A DNA stretch of 64,000 bases from Diphasiastrum complanatum (taxonomy: Eukaryota; Streptophyta; Lycopodiopsida; Lycopodiales; Lycopodiaceae). A model generated the notes under the pieces. The model made no database searches and was not told the DNA's origin. It worked only from the letters and a program-made list of their open reading frames with translations. Both the position numbers and the translations under genes were made by a program. Shown piece after piece: positions 50,766 through 61,789 of this stretch (within the stretch, counting starts at the first letter, position 1; the number at the start of each line of letters is the position of its first letter). Where the stretch lies: positions 77,766,792 to 77,830,791 of the forward strand of contig CM055096.1 of NCBI GenBank assembly GCA_029204225.1, read 5' to 3'.

Positions 50766-53129
50766 ATAAATGAGCACAAAAAAACAAGCATTGAGTGAGC
50801 ACAATGCTACCAGTATAAGACAATTAATAAATTTGGGCTAGACTTAAGAGTTTGGACTTAACATAAGTTAGAGAGATGGATGACCTCCATATGATTGCCA
50901 TCTGAGTGGCATGTTGCTTCAAGAAATTTCATAAAAAAGCTTAGTTTCTAGTGTCTGAAGGTAACCTTGAGTTGTACAGGTTTCCAAGAGGTAGAAGTAG
51001 ATAATTAATTCCCTACTTCAACACCTTCCTCCATGTTGGATGTCTCTTGGCTCCCTGGCAAGGATGATCTTGATACATTGTGATACATTGTTAATCACGT
51101 TACTTTGTTTTTTAGGGTAACCCTACTCTGTAACTCCCACATCTGATCAACATTGCTAACACTGGGGGCCATCCCGGAAGAAGGATTTGGTGACTACACA
51201 TAGGGCTAAGTAGGAGGATGCCATGTTGATCCTTTTCCCCATGTTGGACCCTTGCCCCATGTTGAGTTTATGTTCTTTGCAGAAATTGATCAGTTTGTTG
51301 CTAATCATCCGAGTTCTAGTATTATATACTGATGATGTATTTAACTTGTCGGTTACTGGTATTCAATGCCAAGACAAAATATGCACGAAGATATTTACAG
51401 TATGTGTTGAATAATGTAAGTACTTTTCATGTTGGATGTTTCAAAGACATTTCTCTTCTATGAATATGTTGCCTTGCACAAGAATGAGTTTTATTTGACT
51501 GGCCAAACTAGGCTTTCCATCCTGAATTTGCATTAGTCTGGAATGAAAATGATGTTTTTCCTTTGGTTAACAAGGTTCTTTGTATTGTTCAAGGAAGCTT
51601 GTTTTTCTATAGGGTTTACTTCTAATAACGTGCCATAGATGATTTTCTTGTGGTTTAGGGTTTAGGGGGAGGTCCAAGTCAAATAAGTAGTTTTTATTCA
51701 TGATTTACAGAGGCCTCCGTATTTAATCTACTGATTTTGTGCTTGTTGAGATGTGCCATGTTGAAAGCTCATAGTTTTCCCGATATCAAATCAACATCCT
51801 CGTGCATACGAATTGTATCCCATGCCATATCTCAGAAGGCCACATGCAATCACAATGCAAATGATTTTTGAACTTCTTTTTGTCAAATTAGATGAAAGTT
51901 GATCTCCTCGTGTACAAGTGAGAACTTGTAGAATGCTACTGTTTGGTCTGCTATATGCAATATGCTCTTGTTATTAGGCTATGGGCATTGTTTTGGTATT
52001 GATTAAAACTGAGAGTGAGGTAAACCTTCAGAGTTTTGAAAGCAAGATGAGAATCATCTATTCAAGATGATTGTTCCGACAAATAGAACACAACACTTTC
52101 ACCGTTTGCAAGTTATTTATAAGCTACTTCCCAATGTAGCACTTTTGTTTTTCAGTTGTAGCTATAGCTATTTATTTATCACAACCATCATAACCACTGC
52201 AAGTATTTTTTGGATACCGTAGTCCACATTGCGCTCGTCTTTAGTGCATTGATCACGCAACCTAATCTGTTGTCTTGGTGAAGAGTTTGCCAGATTTCCG
52301 ATCTGGCCATCATTATTTTGGCTTAGGGTTAATAAAGCAACCAATGGCAAATATGTCAAGAATGAAGTAGTACACCATATGCAAACTTTAGCACAACTAA
52401 AAATTGCTAAAATCCTCTGTGTACAAAGCTCTATGTATGGATAAGCCTTTCATGTCATATATATGTGTAATAAACTTGCATGTATGTGTACAAAGCTTCA
52501 ATATATGGATAGACCTTGCCTTAGAGGTTCGAAAAAAATAGCCAATTTAATGTGATCATAATATCTAACATTTAAATGACAAGAACTTGCTTGCAAATCA
52601 TTGGTATCCAGAAAAGTCTCTTTGGTTCTCCATTTTGACATATTGGAGTGATTATTTTCTATGATGATGATTGATTATTAAACATTGCTGGTGTCGTTGA
52701 ACGCCCATATAAGGCCCGTATTTGTCGATAACTAGCTATTTTATTTAACATCATAACCATTGGATTAGATTTCATTTCCAAGTCTTTGTTTTTACCAATT
52801 GATAGAATGCATTTTCACAAACTCTTAGTGGAAGCGACGACTATATAATCATATCATTTATGAATTAGCATGCTATGACACATGTTTTGGCACTATTCTT
52901 GTGGAGCATAGACAATCAAGAGCAGCAATATGTCATATCACCTCTACATGACCAATGTTTTTACTGTCCAAGTTTGTTCTATAAAAGGCTAGAGTGCAAA
53001 AGAGGAGGTAATCTACAGAGATAAACATCTTATTGTGTATTTGGATGCGTAGCAGTTGCTGAGGCATTTTCAAAGAATACAGAAATATGAGAAAGTGGGT
53101 TTACAGCCTCCTTTGCGTTTGAAATTGAT
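50766..53129. other. Noncoding stretch, nothing recognised
   Basis: About 2.4 kb without a recognisable domain, LTR end or strong hairpin. Open frames are short on both strands. A diverged host gene with short exons cannot be excluded by eye. Confidence 0.45.
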
Positions 53130-53495
53130 ATAAGATATAACATTATATTGTCATGCACTAAAGACGCAATAATTGCTATAGCTTTGTCATTTTTTAAACT
53201 CCATTCTCGAAGTTCTTTGCTAGGAGTAGCTTCTGGCTTCTCCTCAATTGGTTCTATCCATTGTCATAGACCTTCACCCTTCAACAAGAGTGAAGTCTTA
53301 AATTTCAAAATCAAGTAGTTTGAACCTTCTGGGTCCAAGATTGTAGTGATCTTAGCTTGAATATTGGTGATCAACGACATCTTTTAATTTTGAATAACCT
53401 CCAGATAGCGGCTTACTGATGGATGTATGAAGAATGCTGAGAGAGATGCGAAGATACCACTGTATCAACTTTAGTTCCGTTAGTTCTGATACCAT
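53130..53495 (-). pseudogene. Copia K2 gag start and leader (truncated)
   Basis: The segment matches 58540-58938 of K1, including the capsid start and the primer-site region with two ATACCA-type repeats (53454 and 53489). Only the first 0.3 kb of the internal region is present; it ends at 53130 in unrelated sequence. Confidence 0.75.
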
Positions 53496-54438
53496 TGTAG
53501 AAAAAATACTAATTATTCTTCCACAGAGAACACGATGCAAGTTTGAATAAATCAAACTAATATTAGTGTCTTCAATTGGGATTGTATTTGACCTATGTAC
53601 TAATAGAACAATGTTAGTTCTGATTGAATATGCGTACGAAAATTATATGCAGAAGTAAGAGACAACTTAAGACAATTTAAACAAAAAGAAACTATTGATC
53701 AAAAACAAATTTTTATAGCTCTGAATCTGATTCATCAATATACATCTCTTGCTGTCTTATCTCGTTGTTGTGTCTCTGATTGAGTGAGTGTATTACAACG
53801 AGTAGTGCACATGTATTTATATTGCTACAAGTTAGGCCTTTTGGCCTTTTATTACAGGTCTTTTGGCCTTTCAATGCTGTAACAGTAGATATTTAACCAT
53901 TTATGATGGTTGATATTCAAATAGATGCTATGTTTCCAAGGTCAAATAAATTCTGTTCGCGAATTATTCGCGACAGTCCATCTCTACATCTCAGCTTTGT
54001 ATTCAGCAAATTATTCGTGACATTTTCGTCTTTCGTGAATTGTTCATGACAGATGACAAATCTTGAATTTGAAGAAGAAAAATAGAATATTTCACGAACT
54101 GTTCGAGATAGTTTTGTGACAGTTGAAGAACAATCCAGAAGATTTCACGAATTGTTTGCGAAAATTTTGTGACATCTGAGACTTGAACAAGAAACAGAAT
54201 ATTTTGCGACAATATTCTGTTCACGAATCTTTTGAGCTTTAACAAGAAAGCCACGAGCTTCTACAAGAAACTGTTTCGTGAATCTTTTTAGTTGACTGCA
54301 AGACAAATTTCGAAAATCTTTCAAGTTGGTCACAAACAGAAATGTTTCGAGTTCACGTTCATTTCTTTCTCATCCTTTGTCAAGTAAATTGCATGCTTTG
54401 TTAGTAGAATCAAGATCTGTCAAATCAGTTGTTCTACA
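53496..54438 (-). repeat. LTR of copia K2 (5' LTR)
   Basis: This 943-bp LTR reads TGTAGAAAAAATAC at its left end and TTGTTCTACA at its right end. It contains many TTCGCGAATTGTTCGCGAC-type motifs and GGTCTTTTGGCC repeats. It directly abuts the truncated K1 LTR at 54439. Confidence 0.85.
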
Positions 54439-55085
54439 AGATGATCAAGATTGAATGAGTCTGAGAGTCTCTTTAGTTTGAGTTACTTACAATGAGTAGT
54501 GCACATGTATTTATATTGCTACATGACAGGGCTTTTGGCCTTTCAATTATAGGTCTTTTGGCCTTTTAATTATAGGTCTTTTGGCCTTTTAATTCTGTAC
54601 CACTAGATCTAACCGTTTACAATGGTTGATATTCAAATAGACGCTTTGTTTTCATGGTCAAATAATTTTTGTTCATGAATATTTCGCGACAATCTGTCTC
54701 TTCGTTATAGCTTTGTGTTTTGCAAATTGTTCGCGACATTTTTGTGTTTCGCAAATTGTTCGCGATAGATGACAATTTTGAGCTTGAAGAAGAATCCAAA
54801 ATATTTCGCGAATTGTTCGCGATAGTTTGCAACAGGTGAGCTTTGAACAAGAAATAGAATATTTTGTGACAAGATTATGTTCACGAATCTTTCGAGTTTC
54901 AACAAGAAACACAAGCTTTTACAAGAAACTGTTCTTTCGAGTTTCAAGCAAGATAAATTTTGTGAATCTTTTGAGGTTGATCACGAATAGAAATGTTTCG
55001 AGTTTGCATTCATTTCTCATCCTTTGTCAAGTAAACTACGCATGTTGTTAGTAGAATCGAGATCTGTTTGATCAGGTGTTCTACA
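54439..55085 (-). repeat. 3' LTR of copia K1, truncated
   Basis: The right end GGTGTTCTACA (55085) matches the end of the K1 5' LTR. The left part is missing from the point where the K2 LTR starts; about 200 bp of LTR end are lost. A triple GGTCTTTTGGCCTTTTAATT repeat occupies about 54531-54595. Confidence 0.8.
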
Positions 55086-56560
55086 GCTCCTTGTCAAAGT
55101 GCGCAGTTGGATTAACCCTAATTTTTTTTGCTGCTTCTTAAACAAAGCTTTACTGAGCGGCTTCGTAAAGATATCAGCTTTCATTTTCTCTGTGGGTATG
55201 AAGACTTTTTTTAATATCTTCTTCTTGACTAAGTCCTGAATTACAAGATACTTGACAGCTATGTGTTTCATTTTTGAGTGAAATACATGATCTTTTGTAA
55301 GATAGATTGTTGAAGTGTTATGGTTCAAAAATAGATTCATCAAATCCTTCCAATATCTGTTTGATCTTGGCTGCTGTTACATATTCTACTTCACAAGTTG
55401 ATTGAGCTATTGATGTTTTCTTCTTGTTTAGCCAGAGTATGGCTGCGCCAGATATTAGAGTACAACCTCCTGAAATACTTTTGCTATCATCCTTCATGGA
55501 TGCCCAACTTGCATCACTATAAGATTCGGTGTAAAATTTAGCTTCCTTCAAATAATACAGTCCATAGTCTTTCATTTCATGGAGATATTGTAGTACTCTT
55601 TTTGCTAATTTCCAATGCAACGATTCTGGGTTACTATTGTATTGGCTCAGCCTGTATACAACATATGCTATATTAGGTCTGGTGTTGTCTGCTAGATATA
55701 ACAATGATCCAATCAGCCTGCAATAGGGTGTTTTGGCCATTCGTTTCTCTTCCTCAAGAGCTGCGGACAATCTGCCTTGTTTAGTATTGTTCCATGTGTC
55801 ATGGGAGTACACCTTTGCATTCGAGCATGTTGAAGTATTCAATGATCTTTTGAGTGTACTTTTGTTGGTGAAGATACAACTTACCACCTTTAAAGTCTCT
55901 TGGATCTACAAGCCTAGATAGATTTTTGCTTCTCCTAGGTCAGCGATCTCAAATATTCCATAAATGTCTCTTTTGACATCTGAAATTAACTTATCTCTTC
56001 TTGAGAAGATAATTGTGTCATCAACATAGAAAGCTAGAATGATTATTTCATTTTGGACATGCTTGATATAGACATTTGACTCAGCAAATAGAAGTTTGAA
56101 GCCTAAGGAACGTAGTGCTTCATCCTTCTTTCTATACCATTGTCTTGTTGCTTGTTGCTTGTTTTAGACCATAAATGCTTTTATTCATGCGACATCCGTA
56201 TTCTGGATATTCTTGGCTTACAAAACCAAGTGGTTGGTCCATGAATAAGTCTTCTTCCAATTCTGTGTGCAGGAAAGCAGTTTTCTCATCCACAATATGG
56301 ATTTTCAGATCATGAGCCACTGCATACGTGAATAACAAGCGAATTGATGTATGTTTGACTACCAGTGAGAAAGTATCAGTGTAGTCGATCCCATACTTCT
56401 GTGAAAATCCTTTAGCAACCAACCTTGCTTTGTATCTGTTGTTCTTTCCATTAGGACTTGTTTTGATCTTGTAGATCTACTTGCATTTGACTAATTTTCA
56501 GCCATCAAGAATAGGTGCAAATGTCCATACATTGTTCTTATACATGGATGACATTTTGTC
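55017..56560 (-). pseudogene. Copia K1 reverse transcriptase and RNase H
   Basis: RT blocks: V-A-K-G-F-S-Q-K-Y-G-I-D-Y (56422), D-E-K-T-A-F-L-H, S-I-Y-G-L-K-Q-A, then the intact catalytic F-Y-V-D-D-T-I-I-F near 56020. The connection domain (R-L-I-G-S-L-L-Y-L-A-D-N-T-R-P) and RNase H follow at 55887-55318, with S-Y-S-D-A-S-W and S-T-C-E-V-E-Y, then T-K-D-H-V-F-H-S-K at 55270. Frame changes occur near 56130, 55900 and 55330. The end of RNase H lies just before the LTR at 55085. Confidence 0.85.
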
Positions 56561-56597
56561 CTCCATTGTTTGAATCTAGCGATCTTTATCTGTTCCA

Positions 56598-57830
56598 TCA
56601 ATATCTTTCTCGATAATATGACGAATGTAACTCAAATCCTACCAAAAAATCTTGTTCTGTCTTTTCATCGAGTTTCTTTCTCAGCTTGTTTGGTATGTGC
56701 ATATACACTATGCATCCGAATGTCCGAACATGTGTTAGATTTGGCTTCAACTTCCACCATATCGCATGAGAAGTTTTATCCAGTATTTGAGATTTCAGCA
56801 TACGATTCTGAAGATAATTTGATGTAGCCACTGCTTCTGCCCACAACTGTTTTGGTGCTTTTGCATGAGCCATCGTACACCTTGCAGCTTCCATAAGTGT
56901 ACGATTCCTTCGTTCAGCTATTCCATTGCGTTGAGGTTTGTACGATGCAGTCTTTGTATGCATAATACCTCGATCAGTACAATAAGCTTTGAATTCATTG
57001 AAAATGTACTCACCTCCATGATCTATGCGAATCTGCTTCAACTTATTGCCTATCTGCTTCTCAGCCCAGTTCCTATACTCAGCGAATTTCTCAAAAGCTT
57101 CAAATTTTGTACGTATGAAGTATACCACATTGAACTTGCTGAAGTCATCAATAAACGTTATGAAGTACTTTGCATCACCCAACGACAATACTTCGAATGG
57201 TCCACAAATATCTGAAGGCACAATTTCAAGTACCTTGGTTGCTTTATAAACATCCTTACTAAAAGGTGTTCTAGTCATCTTGCTTTTAAGATAGGATTCG
57301 CTGGTAGTTCGAATATCTCTACTTTTGATTTCGACTCCTTCAATTCTCTGACTTTTGTTGGCTTGGTACAAGGCTTCCATGTTCATGTGACATAGCCTCT
57401 TGTGCCATAGTATATCTGTCGATTCTTGAGTTTGATTCATTTGTTCGATACGAATTTGAATGTCAAGTGATACAAATTTCTTTCTCTGTTGCCTTCAGAA
57501 ACGAGGTTATCAAAATCTTCCTCGAACAGTTTACAAGAGTTCTTTGTGAAGGTTACTGACATGCTTGTGTTGACTACCTTTGCTACGGATAGAAGATCTT
57601 TGTCAAGAGTAGGGACATAGAGAACACTCTCCAGTTTCTTGTCATCTAGCCATAGTGTCTAGCCATAGTACACCAGTTCCATCAACTACGTGCTTAGAAC
57701 CATCTCCAAGTATAATGAATCTTGAATAGTTCGTCTTCTTGTACTCAGACAATGTGTTTCGAGAAAACAAAATGTGAGGTGGCTCCCGAATCAAGTACTA
57801 CTTCTCGAGTTTTAGAATCTGTTGAACAAC
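56598..57830 (-). pseudogene. Copia K1 protease and integrase
   Basis: A protease-like D-S-G-A-T-S motif lies near 57790. The integrase ORF of 280 codons (57440-56598) has L-W-H-K-R-L-C-H-M-N, but the C-D-A-C of the zinc domain is S-E-S-Y, so both Cys are lost. The core reads S-D-I-C-G-P-F, R-I-D-H-G-G-E-Y and N-G-I-A-E-R-R-N, so all three catalytic acids remain. The C-terminus has W-W-K-L-K-P-N-L. Confidence 0.85.
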
Positions 57831-58029
57831 ATAGATTAGCACTAACATAAGCTGCTGAGTTCCTTGTCGTTCTGTCTTCTGTTGCTCTGGAGCATTCTGC
57901 TTTGTCTCCAACATACTTTGAATTTGAAGGTTTGTTTCGATTTTGCTCCTTTTTGTTTCTGGGATTCTGATAACAGTCTACTGCTGTATGACCCTGTTTA
58001 TGACAATGAATACATTCAATCTTTGGATT

Positions 58030-58790
58030 TAATCAACATTTATCTTATGTATGACCTGATCTTTTGCATCTGTTGCAGATCTTCTTATCACCAGAATTTT
58101 TTAGTTTTTTTCCAGATTGTTGATCATTTGTCTTAGGCTCATTCTTTTTACATGACTCCCTCTTAAACTTAGACTTCTTAGAAGACTTATTCTTCTGAGT
58201 AAATAGAGCATTTTTGAAATCACCATTGTCGTCATAGCGTTCATGAGCTTCTACTTTCTCTTTGACTCCGTCTATTGCCTTTTGAAGTGTCATTGTCGCA
58301 TCTTTCACCAATAAGGTTCGCGTTGTGTGGAATAATTTGGGTAGGGCTCGAAGAAAATAACTAAGTTGTTTTTCTTTGAAATTGCATTTTTCGTGTCAGA
58401 ATTCTACAAGAAAATAAACAGGTCTTTTATCTTTTGCACGAATGTGTTCAAGTCTTTGTCGTCCCATTGTAGGTATTTGATTACAAGATCGAGTCTCATT
58501 CTTGGTTTGCAATTCTTCCCATAAATCTTTTGCGTTCAAAATTGATGTAAGATCTAGCATTATATTGTCATGCACTGAAGATGCAATAATTGCTATAGCT
58601 TTGTCATTTCTCAACTCCATTCTCAAAGTTCTTTTTGCCAGGAGTAGCTACTGGCTTCTCCTCTATTGGTTCTACCCATTGCCGTAGACCTTCGCCCTTC
58701 AATATAAGTGAAGTCTTTAATTTCCAAATCAAATAGTTTGAATCTTCTGGATCCAAAGATCATAGTGATCTTAGCCTAAAAACTGTTGAT
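58030..58790 (-). pseudogene. Copia K1 gag
   Basis: Capsid pieces at 58626-58396 (N-D-K-A-I-A-I-I-A-S-S, A-K-D-L-W-E-E-L) and 58311-58045 (T-L-Q-K-A-I-D-G-V-K-E-K-V-E-A-H) match element A gag. A Lys-rich linker leads to a knuckle C-N-R-C-K-R-S-G-H that is broken by a stop right after H-T. The start region toward 58790 matches the K2 fragment. Confidence 0.8.
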
Positions 58791-58867
58791 CGACGACATC
58801 TTCTATTTTCTGAATAACTCCAGATGTGGCTTGCTGATGGATGTATGAAGAATGCTAAGAGAAGTGC

Positions 58868-58938
58868 AAAGATACCACTATATCGACTCTGATTTGCTTT
58901 GATACCACTATATCAGCACTAATTTGCTCTAATACCAC
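58868..58938 (-). promoter_or_regulatory. Triplicated primer-site-like repeats of copia K1
   Basis: On the - strand directly after the LTR end CCTACA comes GTGGTATTAGAGC, then about 30 bp on GTGGTATCAAAGC, then about 30 bp on GTGGTATCTTTGC. The first is the functional position for an initiator tRNA-Met primer (two differences from TGGTATCAGAGC). The spacing suggests a tandem duplication of a 30-bp unit including the primer site. Confidence 0.8.
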
Positions 58939-59784
58939 TGTAGGAAAAATAGTAAAAATTCTTCTATAGAGAACATGATGAAAGTTTGAATAAATCAAAC
59001 TAATATCAGTGGCTTCAATCGGGTTTGTTTCTGATCTATGTACTAATAGAACAGTATTTACCTTGATTGACAAACAGAAACTATTGATAAAAAATGAATT
59101 TATAATTTTTAATCTGAATCAGTATACATCTCTTGCTGTCTTATCTTGTTGTTGTGTCTCTGATTGAATGAGTTTGAGTTATTTACAACAAGTAGTGCAC
59201 ATGTATTTATGTTGCTATAGGACAAGTCTTTTGGCCTTTTAGTTACAAGTCTTTTAGCCTTTTAATTCTGTAACAGTAGATCTAACCGTTTACGACGGTT
59301 GATATTCAAATAGACGCTCTGTTTTCAGGGTCGAATAATTTATGTTCGCAAATATTTCGTGACACTCTATCTCTTCGTTACAGCTTTGTGTTTTGCAAAT
59401 TGTTCGCGACACTTGTCTCTTCGTGACATTTTTGTATTTCGCGAATTGTTTGTGACAGATGACGATTTTTAGCTTGAAGAAGAATCTAGAATATTTCGCA
59501 AATTGTTCGCAATAGTTTGTGATAGGTGAGTTTTTAACAAGAAATAGAATATTTTTCGACAAGATTCTGTTCACGAATCTTTCGAGTTTCAACAAGAAAC
59601 CACGAGCTTCTACAAGAAACTGTTTTGCGAATCTTTTGAATTCCAAACAAGATAAATTCTGCGAACCTTTTGAGGTTGGTCACGAATAGAAATATTTTGA
59701 GTTTGCATTCATTTCTCATCCTTTGTCAAGTAAATTGCGCACTTTGTTAGTAGAATCAAGATCTGTCTAATCAGGTGTTCTACA
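58939..59784 (-). repeat. 5' LTR of copia K1
   Basis: This 846-bp LTR runs from TGTAGGAAAAATAG to GGTGTTCTACA on the + strand. It has GGTCTTTTGGCC-like repeats near 59220-59260 and a dense cluster of TTCGCGAA-type words (about 59340-59660). Confidence 0.88.
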
Positions 59785-60212
59785 GACTAGGAAACAATTT
59801 AGATCAAGCCATCAGCATACTGCTAGAGGATTGTTAGACATTGTACATTCAGACATTTGTGGCACGATGAAAAATCCTTTGCTAAAGGATGCAAAGTATT
59901 TTATAACTTTTATTAATGAATTCTCCAGAAGGACTATGGTGTACTTTATTAAGAAGAAATCAGAAGCTTTCAATTGCTTCAGAATCTTCAAGGAGCATGC
60001 AGAAAAAGAGACTAGACAGATGATCAAGGACCAAATTTAAGGAGTACTACCAAATCCAAGGCATTGAGCAGCAATTCATCACTCCTTACAGTCCTCAATC
60101 AAATGGCTTAGCCGAGAGGAAGAACTATACCCTAATTGAATCAGCCAAATGTATGCTAGCGCATGCATTGTTGTCTAAGAGCTTCTGGGCCAAAGTTGTC
60201 CTTACATCCAGA
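59785..60212 (+). pseudogene. Copia L integrase fragment
   Basis: The core begins L-D-I-V-H-S-D-I-C-G-T-M and T-F-I-N-E-F-S-R, followed by the basic region. The second Asp block is lost in a short deletion near 60036. In another frame Y-S-P-Q-S-N-G-L-A-E-R-K-N-Y-T follows. The reading ends near 60210, where RT should follow but RNase H begins. Confidence 0.75.
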
Positions 60213-60939
60213 ATAGAAGTAGGACAAGGAGTAGATGAGAAAGTATTCTTATCGACCAATACTTGGATCTCTCATATACGCAATGGTCTATACAAGACCT
60301 GACATCTCTTTTGCAGTTAGCTCACTCAGCCAATATATGGCTAATCTTGGCATTACCCATTGGAAGGCTCTCATAAGAGTCATGAGGTATATTCGAGCTA
60401 CCATGGATCAGTGCATCTGCTATGGAGAAGTCAACAACGACAATCTTCATCAGCTCAGTGGATATACTGATACAAGCTGGGGAGGAGATGTAGACAATCG
60501 TAAGTCCACATCTGGATCTACATTCTTCTTCAACGGTGGTCCTATCTCATGGAACAGTCGTAAGCAAACCTCTATCGCTCTTTCTTCTACAGAAGTAAAA
60601 TACATCGTTGTTTCTCAATCTATTAAAGAAGCGTTTTGGTTGAGAAATTTACTGTCAAACATTAATTTGTATCAATACAATCCCACAATTTTATTCTATG
60701 ATAATCAGAGTGATATTGCCTTATCGGCCAACCCTAGATTTCACTATAGGAGTAAGCACATTGAAATCAGATATCACTACATCAGGGACAAGGTTCTCAA
60801 CAAGGAGGTGAGCTTAATGTTTTGTAGAACGCAAGACATAGTTGCAGATATATTCATGAAGACATTAAGTGTTAATGCACACAACAAGTTTTGTGCATTG
60901 CTTAGTCTGAAGATCAAGGCATTCACGGATCCAGATTAA
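60213..60939 (+). CDS. Copia L RNase H ORF
   Basis: This open frame of 234 codons begins in the connection domain (L-G-S-L-I-Y-A-M-V-Y-T-R-P-D-I-S) and carries a complete RNase H: Y-T-D-T-S-W-G-G-D, L-S-S-T-E-V-K-Y, F-Y-D-N-Q-S-D-I-A-L, and H-I-E-I-R-Y-H-Y-I-R-D. The stop is followed immediately by the polypurine tract. All expected acidic residues are present, so this domain looks intact although the element lacks RT. Confidence 0.8.
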
Positions 60940-60946
60940 GGGGGGG
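60938..60946 (+). promoter_or_regulatory. Polypurine tract of copia L
   Basis: AAGGGGGGG-type run between the RNase H stop codon and the LTR start TGTTGGATTT. This is the canonical arrangement of a copia 3' end. Confidence 0.85.
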
Positions 60947-60985
60947 TGTTGGATTTATCTCCTTTACTCTCCTACATCCTACCCT

Positions 60986-61762
60986 TATGGCCAAGTGATC
61001 GCAAAGCGAAACACAAAGTGAAAAGATTTACGAACAAGATCAGTTCGTCAAGAATTCAGAGATGATCGCTGGTCATCGCCAACTATATCATTCCTACAAT
61101 CCTATAGAGTATAGACAGACACTGCTGATCTACCTTAACAAATTAGTATAGCATTCAACGAAATCAAACCAAAGTGCAAAATTAAATGAGCAAGTGAAGA
61201 CACACAAATAGTAGTAGACAAAAAATGACAGATCAACGCAGTGCATTGGTGTTGAGAGAAATACAGTTCTCTCACAAATCATGTCTTTCTTACTAGTGGA
61301 CTTCTAGATCTACAGATCCTCTACAGAATTTTCTCGCATGCAGGCGGACTTGTATTCTATATTTTCACCTTTTGACTGCTTGTCTTGCTTACTAGCATTA
61401 CAACATTATGCATCAAACAGAAAGTATATAGTTTGCAAACTTTTTCGTGGTGCGTCGTGTAACTTACAGATTACAAAAGATTAAACATCTACAACTAATC
61501 GTGAATTACAAGAGTGGCAGATTAGCCACGATCTAGAATACTTCTGTTGATGTCATTATATCTGATCAAATATTTGTACCCTTTGGTACTTGACTGATTT
61601 TCTTGGCCATTCATGGAGCAAGAAAGATTTTGTGTCGCGAAACAATTTCATGTCGTGTGTCGCAAAATTATTCGCAAACAATTTCGTTTATTGTGTCTTT
61701 TCTGTCAAAATCTATGTAGAGAGCTAGCATGGCTTTAGCACTAGAAACATTTTGTTTCTTCA
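60986..61762 (-). repeat. 3' LTR of element A', truncated
   Basis: On the - strand the LTR begins TGAAGAAACAAAATG (right end 61762) and matches LTR A to the GCGATCACTTGGC block, where it stops. About 260 bp, including the (TTTCG)n part and the CCATCA end, are missing. It joins copia L LTR sequence near 60985. Confidence 0.8.
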
Positions 61763-61775
61763 ACTCCCCCTCAAA
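61763..61775 (-). promoter_or_regulatory. Polypurine tract of element A'
   Basis: The - strand reads TTTGAGGGGGAGT just before TGAAGAAACAAAATG, the start of the 3' LTR. It also confirms the true 5' end of family A LTRs. Confidence 0.85.
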
Positions 61776-61789
61776 TCATGATAGCTTGA

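Larger units (their letters stand above)
54439..59784 (-). mobile_element. Copia K1, nearly full length
   Basis: The 5' LTR (58939-59784), primer-site region, gag (about 58790-58045), protease and integrase (about 57830-56598), RT (56560-55890), RNase H (55887-55017) and truncated 3' LTR (55085-54439) are in copia order on the - strand. The element is inserted in copia L at 59784/59785. Its proteins resemble family A closely. Stops and frameshifts are spread along it. Confidence 0.85.
59785..60985 (+). mobile_element. Copia L, internally deleted remnant with purine tract and LTR start
   Basis: This + strand copia remnant has part of integrase (59785-60212), then a direct jump to the connection domain and RNase H (60213-60939), a G-rich purine tract (60938-60946) and the first 40 bp of an LTR starting TGTTGGATTTATCTCC (60947). 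It is interrupted on the left by K1 and truncated on the right by the A' LTR. Confidence 0.8.

Noticed and set aside
53852-54595. Regular GGTCTTTTGGCC repeats as a possible CRISPR-like or regulatory array
   Set aside because: They are a short tandem duplication inside the K LTRs, without spacers, in plant nuclear DNA.
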